From: Larix sibirica
Lineage: Eukaryota > Streptophyta > Pinopsida > Pinales > Pinaceae
Direction of reading: 5' to 3'
DNA: 11,703 nt
NCBI GenBank assembly: GCA_004151065.3
Contig: NWUY0300003199.1
Coordinates: 34,157 to 45,859, forward strand
Part shown: positions 1 to 9,357 of the stretch, piece by piece
Layout: the number at the start of each line of letters is the position of its first letter
Numbering within the stretch: the first letter of the stretch is position 1
The notes under the pieces: model-generated
Databases searched by the model: none
What the model was told of the DNA's origin: nothing
Seen by the model: the letters and a program-made list of their open reading frames with translations, nothing else
Program-made: the position numbers and the translations under genes

Positions 1-207
1 TTACAAGTGATGGTAGATAGCCAAATACTTTTATAAAAGGATCTTTATCCATCAAACCTTGGTTATTTAAGTTATCCACATCTGAAGCAGATGAAGGGGG
101 CTCACTTGCACACATAAAACTATCAAACAACTCAAGCATGCAGATGAAGGGGACTCAACTGTGCATTCAATTGTTTTTATTATGATCTTCCGATCTGCTA
201 GGGAATC
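1..207 (-). pseudogene. Protein-like frames running off the left edge, disrupted by a 53-bp offset repeat
   Basis: Seen: one minus-strand frame is open from 207 and reads DSLADRKIIIKTIECTVE then SPSSA before drifting into low-quality sequence and a stop at 67-69. A second frame, open from 154 to the window edge, reads CASEPPSSASDVDN, then NQGLMDKDPFIKVFGYLPSL. Both contain the same (V/S)E(S/P)PSSA motif because the DNA holds a 26-bp direct repeat (87-112 and 140-165) spaced by 53 bp, which is not a multiple of three. If the extra 53 bp is a duplication, the two good halves belong to one original frame. No family is recognised. It is on the host gene's strand but its phase does not fit directly after the 9916 exon. 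It could be an exon of another gene or a dead copy. Confidence 0.3.
87..165. repeat. Imperfect 26-bp direct repeat, 53-bp offset
   Basis: Copies 87-112 and 140-165 share gcagatgaagggg, then (g/a)ctca and a ...gca ending, with about five mismatches. The spacer of 27 bp is not itself repeated. Confidence 0.8.
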
Positions 208-210
208 TCA

Positions 211-1441
211 ATTTATAGAGATGATTAAATTTACATTAGCACTAGAACCATCAATTTGTACATACTCATTGTCACATTTTAGGTTAAGTGTAGTTCACAA
301 CTCTTTTCAAGGGAATAATAGAAAGAACATGCAATAGTCAAAACCAAACCCCAACATAAACCCTGGGAAATAACTATAGCATTTTCATTGACTTTTTCAA
401 ACTTAATAGATTTGTGATATAACAACTAGAATAGGTTCACACCAGCACAAAACCAAAGACTTGAAAAATGAAAACTAATGAAGGGGCCACAATTATTATC
501 ACTCAAATATGAAGTAGGTTCACTAAATCTCTCCAAAATAACTACCTCTCTATATATAACATTGCATATTGAGCGTAAAAAGAAGAAACACAGATAATAC
601 CATATTTACATAGGTCCCTCATATTACTATATAAACCTAAAAGGAAATCATCAAGCGAGATGTTAATTGTGAGAGAAACTTGTTTACATAATATGTGAAA
701 TGCATAAATAAATTATTTCAAAGAAACCTTAACAGAGTATTGGAGAACAAAGTAGCAGTGAATAGAGTAATTGTGGAAAAAATATCAATAAACAGGGAAT
801 TGATAAATTATCTTTAATTAAATGCAATGATATCATCAAGTGCAATCAAAGAATGGAGAAACAAAACTATTCCAATCAATGAAGTTTCCCTTAAACCTTT
901 GCAAAATCAAAGTTTTTTATATCAAAATCTTGACATATCTATTGATTAGAGAATCCAATTTATTCTACTTATCTAATTCATTTCTGCCATCCAATAAACA
1001 TATCCATGTCATGCATTCCATTCATTAAATTCATCCCATACACATTCCAACACAACATTTTTTGCATATCTCCACGCTATATTCCACATCCTTCACTTGC
1101 AATATACCATGCGATGCTTTATGTATACACCTATAAGACTATAGGAGACTACAAAGGTATTAAGTTACAACGTTTTACTATTGCAAGATTCTATAGAAAT
1201 GTGCACCTACAAGCATCGATGGAAACGAGAACTGCAAAAAAGTGCACCAATAGGAATCTAAAAGAAAGAATCACTACATGATTATCACCTACAAGCATCT
1301 ACAAGAAAGGAGTGCCTCAGAAATAAGATGGGAAAGGAAAGGATAAAACAGGTGGGGTAATAATAATGTCCAATGGAAGAAGTGTTGCAAGAATTTCTTC
1401 TCAAAACACATATCTGTTGAAATTAACACATTTTACAACTG
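211..1441. other. 1.2 kb of AT-rich DNA without a supported gene
   Basis: Open frames at 840-1028 and 1006-1281 on the plus strand are short, overlap each other and give low-information peptides without domains. No RNA gene or transposon end was recognised. Probably intronic or intergenic. Confidence 0.5.
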
Positions 1442-1543
1442 CTCTTGGCAAACTTTGTTCTCTGCATAGATATTTTAGTTTTTAATCAAGACCTCTTGGA
1501 AAACTTTGTTCTTTGCATAGAGATTTTAATTTTTAATCAGAAC
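1442..1543 (+). repeat. Tandem duplication, two 51-bp units
   Basis: Units 1442-1492 and 1493-1543 have the same length and differ at only a few positions. Both start ctcttgg and contain actttgttct(c/t)tgcatagA, ending in tttttaatca. An ungapped, recent-looking direct duplication in AT-rich DNA; no coding potential. Confidence 0.9.
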
Positions 1544-2044
1544 AAATTCCACATCTCAAATAAAAGTACTACCCGAAAAAAACTACATATGGAATGACTC
1601 ACCTTCTATCTTCCTCTCACCCTTATACCTTCAATCCTTCACACATGTTTTTCCTTCTACGTCGACGCCAATAACTTGGGATAACCCATTGATAGTAATG
1701 AGATTTCCATTCATCGTTCCATGTTTTCCATCAATAGAAATTCAAATATATCCCCAGGTTCCCAATAGTTCCACCCTATTCTTTGTTCTCTTTGATCATG
1801 GTCAAGATAGTCCCCTAAAATGCATCCCCAAAAGGAAGGAATCAAAATCCTTCACTACTCATGGTATCTCACCATCAACTATATTTTTGTCAACATATTC
1901 TCACCAAGCAATCTCCAATGTCAAAGTACTTCTTTGCTAGATTGTGAAAAAGTCATGTACTCATCCTAGAACTCAACAAGGTGACCAACAATTGTGCTAC
2001 ACCAAATTTTTGGTCCATTGTGGGATTTAAAGACATAACTGCTA
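1544..2044 (-). other. Probable decayed 3' part of the Copia element, no recognisable motif
   Basis: This is where the RNase H and the region before the 3' LTR should lie on the minus strand. I could not find an intact AEAEY-type motif; only weak similarity of reading (MLTKI near 1900, like the ADIFTKPL region) remains. The plus-strand open frame at 1689-1940 is taken as antisense chance. Confidence 0.35.
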
Positions 2045-2860
2045 TCAAACTTCACCCAGTGACATCTCTAAGGAAATCAACATCATTATAGATAGCTCTA
2101 GTCCTTTACCAATGCTTCCATTACCATGTATCTCACTCCTTATATCTACAACACCAAGCCCCTTGGTTCTTTGTAGGTATTGGAAGGTCTCCTTCACCAT
2201 ATACCAATGATGCATTTGTAGAATCAAACATGAATCTAATAAATGGTCCCACTGCATAGACAATGCCTAGCCTTATGCATACCATGGAAATCACCAGAAT
2301 TTGTATACACTCTAATAAGATACTCTAGCAATCTATACATTTTGCTCGTCAATATTCAACTCCGTATCCTTTAACTTGTGGTTCCAGTCGACAGGATTCT
2401 ATGTGGTCTTGCAATCTTTTGTCCCAAACTGTTCAAGGATATAGATACTTTTATCTCAAAACAATTTCCCAATCTGACTATATCTAGTCATCCAAATTCC
2501 CAAGTAGTGCAGCTCACCTAGATCCTTCATCTCAAAACAAGATGACCACTTATTTTTGGTCCCATTGATCATACTCATGTCATTACTTGCAATTATGAGG
2601 TTGTCCACATGCAAGAAAACAACAATGATCTTACCTCTATCTTATAATAGATGCAATGGTTAGCATCACTTCCAAGAAATTTGTTCTAAAGCATAACAAA
2701 GTCAAACTTACGATACCATTCTCTAGGTGACTACTTCTATCCATACAAGGATCTCTGCAACTTGCACACTAGCTAATTCTTCCCCTTCACCTTGAAGACT
2801 CCCAATTGATCATATAAATGTCCTCCTTGAGATCCCCATTCAATACCATAGTATTTACAT
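2045..2860 (-). mobile_element. Remains of a Ty1/Copia retrotransposon (reverse transcriptase to RNase H)
   Basis: Minus-strand pieces appear in the correct Copia order. First is LNGDLKEDIYM at 2843-2811, equivalent to the FLNGDL(x)EEIYM block. Next is VCKLQRSLYG near 2768-2741, with SPREWYRKFDFVML just after. The catalytic region reads HVDNLIIASND at about 2611-2579, where YVDD is expected. Then come CFEMKDLGELHYLG (about 2540-2500) and HWYMVKETFQYLQRTKGLG (2209-2153), the block before RNase H. Many stops and frameshifts lie between them, and the second catalytic Asp is Asn, so it is inactive. Gag, protease and integrase are not recognisable. Upstream sequence to 3017 may be badly decayed continuation. 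Flanking LTRs were not identified. It lies in the same orientation as the host gene. Confidence 0.88.
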
Positions 2861-3017
2861 AGTTATGAGCAATGTGAATGTTGTCACGATTGAGGATAGT
2901 ATTCAAGGAGTTTATGAGTGCATAGAATTTGATTGTATTCAAGAAAATATCATGATACTTGAAAAGGAATATGAGGCAGGTGAGTACCACAATTTGGTAT
3001 AGAAATGGGTGGTTCAT

Positions 3018-4825
3018 AATGATAGTTTTGTATGTTTATGAAAACCTAGAGGAACTATTATATATGAAGAAAGAAGGGCCTTATGATGAAGTATCATTGC
3101 AAAGATTAAAATATAGTATGTACGTGTACATGCAAGGTGAATCCAACAAAAAAAATTCCATGAGTAGAGGTGGCATCAAATAAATTACAGTAGAAAGCAG
3201 TGGGTATAACTAGTGCAACAAGAATTCAAGAAGATAATGTAAGAAGGCATGGAGGACATGGAACATGTTTTACAACAGACCGTAGAAGCAATGATGAGAA
3301 TTAACAATGATGAGTTTGTGATGTGCATCGTGAGGATAACTACAACGGTGAGGACCACAACAAGGATACTTGAGCATAAATCCATGATGTTGGTTTGATC
3401 CCACGTGAAAAATGGTAATTGGAAAGGAAGTGGACACAGTGGACATGGTAAGCCATGATGAGCAAGTTTGATGGAGGATTAGATCCTATAAAAGGAACAT
3501 GCGTATATATTCAAAAGCAGCTTTTGAGTAGCTCAACAATTGTGAAAGCATTGATCGTTATTGAACTTTTGGGTAACTTAGAGCTTTGGAGAGATCAAGA
3601 AAACAGATCATAGATCTGAGATGGACAGAAATAGGTAGAGGGTTAAAACATGTGAGATTTGGCTAGGCCTTCAGACCATAAATTCATAACTTTGTTTGGT
3701 TGTGTAACAGTGATGTTGTAGTCCCGCACTTTGGTGGAATGTTAGTAGTGGTAGTGAGTCGAAGCAAAGATTCCAATCTCTGATCTTGTAGTGATCAATG
3801 TTTGGTATTGGTATTTCTCATTCTAAAATACATCTAGACTTGGTTCAATTGAGTTAGGGCATGTAAGAATATGGGGTTTGAAATAAAAGCAACAACCCTT
3901 TGATTTGATATGGATGTTGTTTCATAAAGACTATTAACAGGGATATATATACTGATTGTCATTATCGTTGTTTACTTATATGCTGAGAGTGGGAGGCTCT
4001 GTTAATGGAGTAAGATTTTATAATGTTGCTTTCCAGTTAGTTAAAGGTTTTTTTGTAATATTTGATGTTTAAATGGATGCCATAATTGTGTTGTTGTTTC
4101 CATTATTTTGGTAATGTTCTATCAGAAGAATCATGCACCTGTATATCTTGTATACTAAGATTCCAAGTAGATGATTAGTTGCAAGTGTGCTTCATATTCC
4201 ATAGATTACTTTCATGTAGATTCTGTCTCATCTACCCACCAAAATCATATGACAAGATAGATGGTCTTTATCTCAAATTCAGATTTTTTTTCAATCCATT
4301 TTTGGTAAAATATATTCCACACAAAGATGTTAATTAAACTAGACCTCAACCATTTTGAAACAAGACTAGAATTTAATTTTCGGGGCAGTGCAAAACTCTG
4401 GATTTCAGTTACACGATTTTTGTGACAATTTATTCTTTAACTCCACCGATAATCAAATAAACAAAGATGCTTTTCCAACTAAATAGTGACAATGGATTTC
4501 AAATTTTGTAATGCTCATACATGAATGAAAATTTTCCATTCCATGAAATTTTCTCAGCTGCGTAAAAATTACAAAACTAAAATCTTCAAGTTCATATCAG
4601 TTTGCAGGAAAACACATAATCAATGATGAAGGAAGCTAGTTATACCGTGTGAGATTTTCAATTGCTAAGATCTAGATTCANTTCTCTCATATCCATCTCA
4701 GAAGTCTAAAGTCAGTAGTAAGAAGTCCATATTATACTCTAATGCCTATCTCCAGCTGTTTATAAACTTGTGGACTTCTCTCATTGTTTTGGGAGGCTTT
4801 TAGTCCCCAGAAATTGTCTCTGCAG
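3018..4825. other. 1.8 kb without a supported gene; contains an LTR-promoter-like TATA box
   Basis: No conserved peptide was found on either strand. Around 3484-3500 on the plus strand the string atcctataaaaggaac is a good TATA box, followed by a G/A-rich leader-like stretch. The sequence upstream begins TGTTGGTTTGATCCC near 3388. This layout would fit the U3/R of a plus-strand LTR, but no matching end, duplication or primer site was identified. The rest (about 3700-4825) is AT-rich with an N at 4681. Confidence 0.35.
3484..3500 (+). promoter_or_regulatory. TATA-box candidate
   Basis: The string cctataaaagg is close to the plant TATA consensus and sits in locally less AT-rich sequence. No coding region follows, so it is probably a retroelement promoter remnant if functional at all. 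Confidence 0.3.
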
Positions 4826-5091
4826 AAGGAGAGTACTGGCAGAGATACGATTAAATTTCTATATTCTAAGAGGAGGCATCTCAAGCAAGATAGTGTACAT
4901 ACAGATCATGTTAACTTTAATTTTCCAAGCAGACAAAATATGTATCCTTAACAACCTTGATTCCATTGGATGACATTTCCTCTAGATCTCGGTTACATGA
5001 AACAGGGTTGCAGCAAAAGTTTCCAGAGTGGGTATGTGTTTCAGAAATAACTACTTCAAAATCTCAGGAAACTGGGAAACACGTGTATTAA
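4826..5091 (+). pseudogene. Two overlapping protein-like frames with a good 3' splice site; weak candidate exon remnant
   Basis: Seen: a strong-looking acceptor (aattgtctctgcag) ends at 4825. From 4826 an open frame of 41 codons begins KESTGRDTIKFLYSKRRHLK and stops at 4951. A second frame, offset by one base, is open from 4921 to 5091 (56 codons; LTTLIPLDDISSRSRLHETG, then QQKFPEWVCVSEITT). The switch point overlaps, so a single indel near 4920-4950 would join them into about 90 residues. The composition is mixed and charged, unlike the low-complexity peptides from AT-rich DNA. No family is recognised. It is on the strand opposite to the host gene. It could be chance; confidence is low. Confidence 0.2.
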
Positions 5092-5840
5092 AAAATTATA
5101 GCCGTCAATATTTCTGCAGTTCACAATTCAAACAACATTTGATAAATTCGTGTTCCTTTTCTAGTAAACTAATCAACATTATTTCCAATTAATAAAAGCA
5201 TCATTTGCAAGAAGAAAAAACGATAGAAACAACTAATTGAAGAAATGAAAAATTCCTGTATACTGCCACAAAATGGAGATGTTTGATAATGAAGTTTTAG
5301 GACTTCAGAATACTATATTACCTTTCCAAATCATGGAGTAGTCATATATCAAACAGAACAGTCACGCAATGAACCACACAAGGCATAAATAGAGTATATG
5401 GATAATAATGTTATCAGAAACTTCCCTCAACCTTACATTTCTTATTCCCAAAAATCATTTTGAGAACAAAAACTCCCTATAAACTCCAATGAAACTCCCA
5501 CAAACTTCTTTTGGGATATGTTTGAATTACAAACTTTTACCAAAATTCCTAGCCATTCTGGAAATGCGAGGAAGCATAAAAGGACATATTATTTTTCTTT
5601 TGTTGCAAGCCGAACTCACACCCAACCTTGGATTCCATAAAAATGTATATAATTATACATAAACATAAAAAAAATAGATACATGCATACGACACCCACAC
5701 ATGAAAAACAGCTTTCAAACCTATGCTGTGGGTGAGTGCCCCAAAAGGTACACCCAATGTGAATACAGTGTGGAAGTGTAAAAGCAGTGCCTATATCAAT
5801 ATTGGAAGCAAAAAAAGCAAAAATAAGGAAAAACTATGTA
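5092..5840. other. AT-rich sequence without a recognisable gene
   Basis: All six frames are frequently stopped. I see no conserved peptide, RNA gene or inverted-repeat element. Most likely intronic or intergenic. Confidence 0.5.
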
Positions 5841-5852
5841 AGAGAGAGAGAG
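5841..5852. repeat. Short (AG)6 run
   Basis: Six AG units followed by an A-rich stretch, directly before the GC-rich block. On the minus strand it gives the pyrimidine run CTCTCTCT, which is common in plant core promoters and 5' UTRs, but no transcript start can be argued from it. Confidence 0.8.
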
Positions 5853-6007
5853 AAAAAAAGGATGCCCAGGCTTGTTGATCCTACTCACTAAGGGCGAGGG
5901 GCAGAAGCAATGGATTAGCTCACTATCGGATTCGATCACTGTGAAAGGGTCGATGCAATTGTGGACGATGTCCTCCGAGGAATGACTGGGGCTGAGAGGA
6001 CTCTATT

Positions 6008-6392
6008 TGATATGACCCTAGGGGGGTCATATATGGGGTTAAATGTATATAATATGACCCAAGGGAGGCATATATGGGGCTAAATGCATATATAATAGGG
6101 TCAGCCTAATGAAGGGGGCCTCATGTGCAATAAGTGCATATGTATATATAAGGGTAATGTAGTCATTTTTTAGGGACATGTGAAATGATTATGCGAATGT
6201 CTTGGGGTAATTGGAGAAGGATCTCCTAATATTTAAGGAGCCATTGTGTAACTTATATTTCTTATCTATGTTGGAGTTGTGCTCCATGTTTACATTGGTG
6301 TACATGGTGTGTACTCTTGTCTCTTATGCTATCTTAAGGATTTGGATCATAACACTCGGATCCCATATATGACCCCCCCTAGGGTCATATCA
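6008..6392. mobile_element. 385-bp non-coding element with ~29-bp near-perfect inverted ends
   Basis: Left end (6008 onward) reads TGATATGACCCTAGG then GGGG-TCATATATGGG. The right end (6392 backward, reverse complement) is identical over about 29 bases except for one extra G. Two readings are possible. (a) LTR-like: TG...CA ends, flanked by ctatt (6003-6007) and ctgtt (6393-6397), a 5-bp duplication with one mismatch. The interior has TATA-like tatatataagg and aatatttaagg, and a U5-like stretch near the right end. (b) MITE-like: the target is TA (6011-6012 and 6388-6389) inside a GATATC empty site, with TGACCC...GGGTCA termini. Each end is itself palindromic (TATGACCC...GGGTCATA), so it can form a hairpin. 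It encodes no protein and would be mobilised in trans. It interrupts a GC-rich block that continues on both sides. Confidence 0.7.
6011..6095 (+). repeat. Two tandem ~42-bp subterminal repeats in the 385-bp element
   Basis: Unit 1 (6011-6052) and unit 2 (6053-6095) share TATGACCC, then a G-rich stretch, CATATATGGGG, TAAATG and a TATATAA tail, with a handful of substitutions and one inserted base. A third, partial start (tagggtcagcc) follows at 6096. Such repeats next to an end are common transposase-binding or enhancer-like arrays; the role here is inference. Confidence 0.75.
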
Positions 6393-6540
6393 CTGTTGTA
6401 TGATTATGGGGGAGCCTAGGAACAAGGAAACCCCACTCTCCTACCGCCCACGATTGAAGGAAAGAAACTCCATATAGAACCCTAAATGCTTGACTAAATC
6501 TGTTGTGAACATAAATATATTAATAAGCATAAATACACAT

Positions 6541-6569
6541 AATAATAAAATAATAATAATAATAATAAT
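6541..6569. repeat. (AAT)n microsatellite
   Basis: A run of AAT/TAA units interrupted once by an extra AA. Simple sequence of this sort is common in plant intergenic DNA. Confidence 0.9.
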
Positions 6570-6789
6570 GCATAACTAAAGGGCACATGTCTAAAAGACG
6601 TGTCTATTCAAGTGTGTGATAATTCAATGTATATTTATACACGTCACATGCTATTGTATCATCTCTTATTCATTATTCATTTATTATATATTTGTCCTTT
6701 ATGGATTATAACTGTTGTCCTTAAATTGGATATTCATTAAATGAACTATGTTCATATGTGAGAAACAAATTATGTTCATTTCAAAATCT
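6570..6789. other. AT-rich sequence between microsatellite and LINE, nothing recognised
   Basis: There are stops in all frames and no domain-like peptide. It holds an imperfect inverted echo around cacatgtct/agacgtgtct near 6582-6605. It may include the untranslated tail of the LINE, whose 3' end could not be placed exactly. Confidence 0.4.
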
Positions 6790-8890
6790 ATGGGGTAGTC
6801 TAACAGGTGAGAAGCACCCTAATCTGGATTTATCTAGAACTGATTCCTCTGCTAGTTTGATGAAGCATGGTCTATGGCCTAGCACGGCAACTCCTCACAA
6901 GTCTCGAAGATGTTGATCATCAATCCGTAGGGGAAGGTCGAGAAGAGGCCTGAAGCCTCATTGATCTTGGTCTAAGGTTTCTTGGTTCTCTGTTAATCGC
7001 TTGTTGCTCCAATCAGATAGGGCAACTTGGAAGTATGAGGTGATCCTCCTAATGGTCTCAAGATAGGACAAGGCAAGCAGAAGTTGAGCTTTATGACTCA
7101 ATATTTCTCTCATGAAGAGAGCAAGGCATTATTGGTCGTGATATCAAAAGAAAGTGGAGAGGGACCCCCCTTAATCCCAATATAGGAAGTAGTAACAACC
7201 TCTGGCCGCATAGCAAAAGGGGCACTTGAAAATGAGATGCATCTCTATCTCAAGCTCCTATAAGTGACAAATCTTGCAAGTCTTGTTTGGCAATGGCATA
7301 TGGTGGTCAGTCTCTATCTAGTGTCTGTGGGAACCCACCTGACACTGATCCAAGGGTTCCTGAGTGAATGCATCTAGTGTTTCCATGTGTATTACGAATG
7401 GGAAAAATGTCATCCACAACTCCAAGAAGTGCTCCAAATAGAGAGCCATCTTCAAGTCAATCTGCAGCAAACTCCATCGTAAGATCTTTGAACCGAGGAT
7501 GATAGGTTTGATAATTGTATCCAGAAGATGAAACTTGGACAAGATGTCCTAAAACTGGTCCTGGAAACATTGTCACTCGAGAAGGGAAAGAGAGTCATAC
7601 CAGTTGTTGAGCTAGGGTCGGAGGACCCCAAATAGGTGTAAGTTGTCATGATATCAATCTCTTCCCCCTTAAAGAAGAAATCTAGTCAAAGAAAGCACTC
7701 TTTGATGCATTGAAGATCATATCCCTAGTTTTACTTAGGTTGACTATCAACTGTCAAATGTCACAAACACTAGCCAAGGCATCAATATGTCTTTGTAGGC
7801 CCTCGAGAGAGCGAGCCAATAGGATCAAGCCATCATCATAGAGGAGCAAAGAGATCAACACTAGATGTAGGAGGAAGCCATCCTCATCCTCACTATGCAA
7901 TATGTATACATAGGAAAGTTTCAAACTCATCAATGCAGATCCCAAAAAGGGTCAACCAAAAGGGGAACCCCTATTTAAAATCGATGGTACTATGGATGAA
8001 GTTAGAAAGTCTGTGCGTAGTACAAAGGCAACCAAGAACCAACTTGCATAATCTCATGATGGCAGTGAGGAGGGTCTTTGAAATGTCGATATCCCAAAGT
8101 CTCTAAAAGAAAGCCTCTCTCAATACCATGTCAAATGCTTTCTGAATGTCTACAAAGAAGCAAAAGACTTTCGAAGAGCAATAACAAGCTTCTTCAATAA
8201 TGGAACTAAGTGTGCATATGTGATTGATCGTCCAGTATGCTAGGTGAAAGCCAATTTTCCCTCTAGCCATGAGGAGTCTACTCTCCAACTCATTTAAAAG
8301 CTATAGATAGAAAATTGAAGCATATAGCTCTGAGAAAGTGTTGCCAACCATGATAGTCTGATAGTTGTTTGGGTTGGAGATGGCCCCTAATTTGAAAATC
8401 GGGTGGATGGTGTGTTTGGTCCATGCATAGGGGAAGCCAAAGCATACCACATGGCTAAATAGATCAACAATGTGTGGGTCAAGAGACCAGATGCCATCTT
8501 TGAGGAACTTAGCTTGGAAGCTTTCCTCATCGACTACCTTGTTGGTGCTCATAACCCTAACTGCTCTCCTGACATCTCCTTCTAAGAAGAGATGGCAAGT
8601 TGGTAGGGGGAGTGATACATATGGGAGCCTTCCTAGGTATATCACAGAGGGAGTCCATGTAAGCAAACATGGGCTAGGGATCTAATTCTGTGGGGAGAGC
8701 ATGGTGTTTTTGAAAAATGGTATGCCAAAGGTTTTGGGGCAATCACAAAGGGCCACACAAAGTTCATGTCTCCTTGGTGAGAGGAAAGCTTGCTTCTTAC
8801 AATGAACAAGGTAATGATAAGCTTTTCAAAGGCATGGTCAAGATGTAGGGTCATGTGTAAAGGAAAAATGAAGGTGTTTTATGGAGAATT
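6790..8890 (-). mobile_element. Decayed 5'-truncated LINE (non-LTR retrotransposon) with reverse transcriptase
   Basis: Minus-strand pieces follow the order of a LINE ORF2. A stretch LHLDHAF near 8850 may be the end of the endonuclease. The RT fingers lie at 8666-8301 (FQAKFLK, WTKHTIHPIFK, NNYQTIMVG). RT block A, FVDIQKAFD, is at 8156-8130; a PQG-like block reads GFPFGLPF near 7960; the catalytic block reads LLYDDGLILLARS near 7840-7805. Then come VNLSKT and FNASKSA (about 7735-7690), TYTYLG (about 7645) and LLDTIIKPIILGSKI (about 7530). Last is a C-terminal zinc knuckle, CKIC...HLIFKC (7278-7222). Stops and frameshifts break it throughout, and the YADD motif has become YDDG, losing a catalytic Asp. 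The 5' endonuclease is missing, which is normal truncation for LINE insertions. The clade (L1 or RTE type) is not resolved. Boundaries are approximate; no target duplication was identified. Confidence 0.9.
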
Positions 8891-9022
8891 TTGCATTCCT
8901 CATCAAACCAGCAGTACAAGGGAAAAGAACCCTAGGAAGGAATATGTGTGTGTTGTCTAATGGAGTGGGGGTATGAATCAAGAACTGCCTCCCATAGAAC
9001 CCTAGTTAATGGGTTTGGAATT

Positions 9023-9357
9023 TGTTGTCTAGCATCAAATCCAAGCGCAGCAGAAAACCGATTAACTCCCATGAAATGCAGAGAATGAACACATTTTAAG
9101 CCCTAAGGCAAGTGCTTGCTTGACTTTAGAATTTGAATTAATACACAAACAAGAGGAAATGGACAAGCAAGGGTTATGAACACTCGTTTTGTCCTTTATT
9201 AGTTTCCTCAAGGCGAAACAGAGTCTAGCCCCAGAAGGAAATCTTTACAAGTTAAATTGTATTACATAAGCTTCCTTTGTATATAGGAAAAAACAAAAAA
9301 CGAATGACTCCAAATCATTTACAGTATCTGTTGGCATTCATCATAATTTCCCTAACA
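9023..9357 (-). mobile_element. LTR-like segment (solo or partial LTR), minus strand
   Basis: Read on the minus strand the segment starts TGTTAGGG at 9357 and ends CTAGACAACA at 9023, i.e. TGTT...AACA ends of about 335 bp. It contains a TATA box in the context CCTATATACAAAGG (9285-9279) and a poly(A) signal AATAAAGG (9200-9193) about 80 bp downstream, in the U3-R-U5 order expected of a plant LTR. No 5-bp target duplication is evident (agggt on one side, gaatt on the other) and no TGGTATCAGAGC-type primer-binding site follows. It is therefore either a decayed solo LTR, a 5' LTR whose interior was replaced, or a chance arrangement. A second TAGACAACA-like string lies about 70 bp further on (near 8950-8960). 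Confidence 0.45.

Larger units (their letters stand above)
5865..6480. other. GC-rich block split by the 385-bp element (arms 5865-6007 and 6393-6480)
   Basis: The two arms are clearly richer in G and C, with several CpG, than the AT-rich surroundings, and they lie directly on either side of the inserted element. This suggests one older GC-rich unit that was later interrupted. The left arm has a plus-strand frame open from 5919 reading ERVDAIVDDVLRGMTGAE just before the insertion. A second frame there reads KQWISSLSDSITVKGSMQ. The minus strand of the right arm has ATGGAGTTTCTT preceded by tagggtt. I recognise no domain. It could be a 5' exon/UTR remnant, a transposon fragment or a pseudogene. 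Confidence 0.4.

Noticed and set aside
840-1281. Two plus-strand open frames of 62 and 91 codons
   Set aside because: They overlap in different frames, give low-information peptides and have no domain or splice context.
1689-1940. Plus-strand frame of 83 codons
   Set aside because: It lies antisense to the presumed 3' part of the Copia remnant and has no recognisable motif.
8470-8685. Plus-strand frame of 71 codons
   Set aside because: It is antisense to the LINE reverse transcriptase fingers, whose minus-strand reading matches known motifs.
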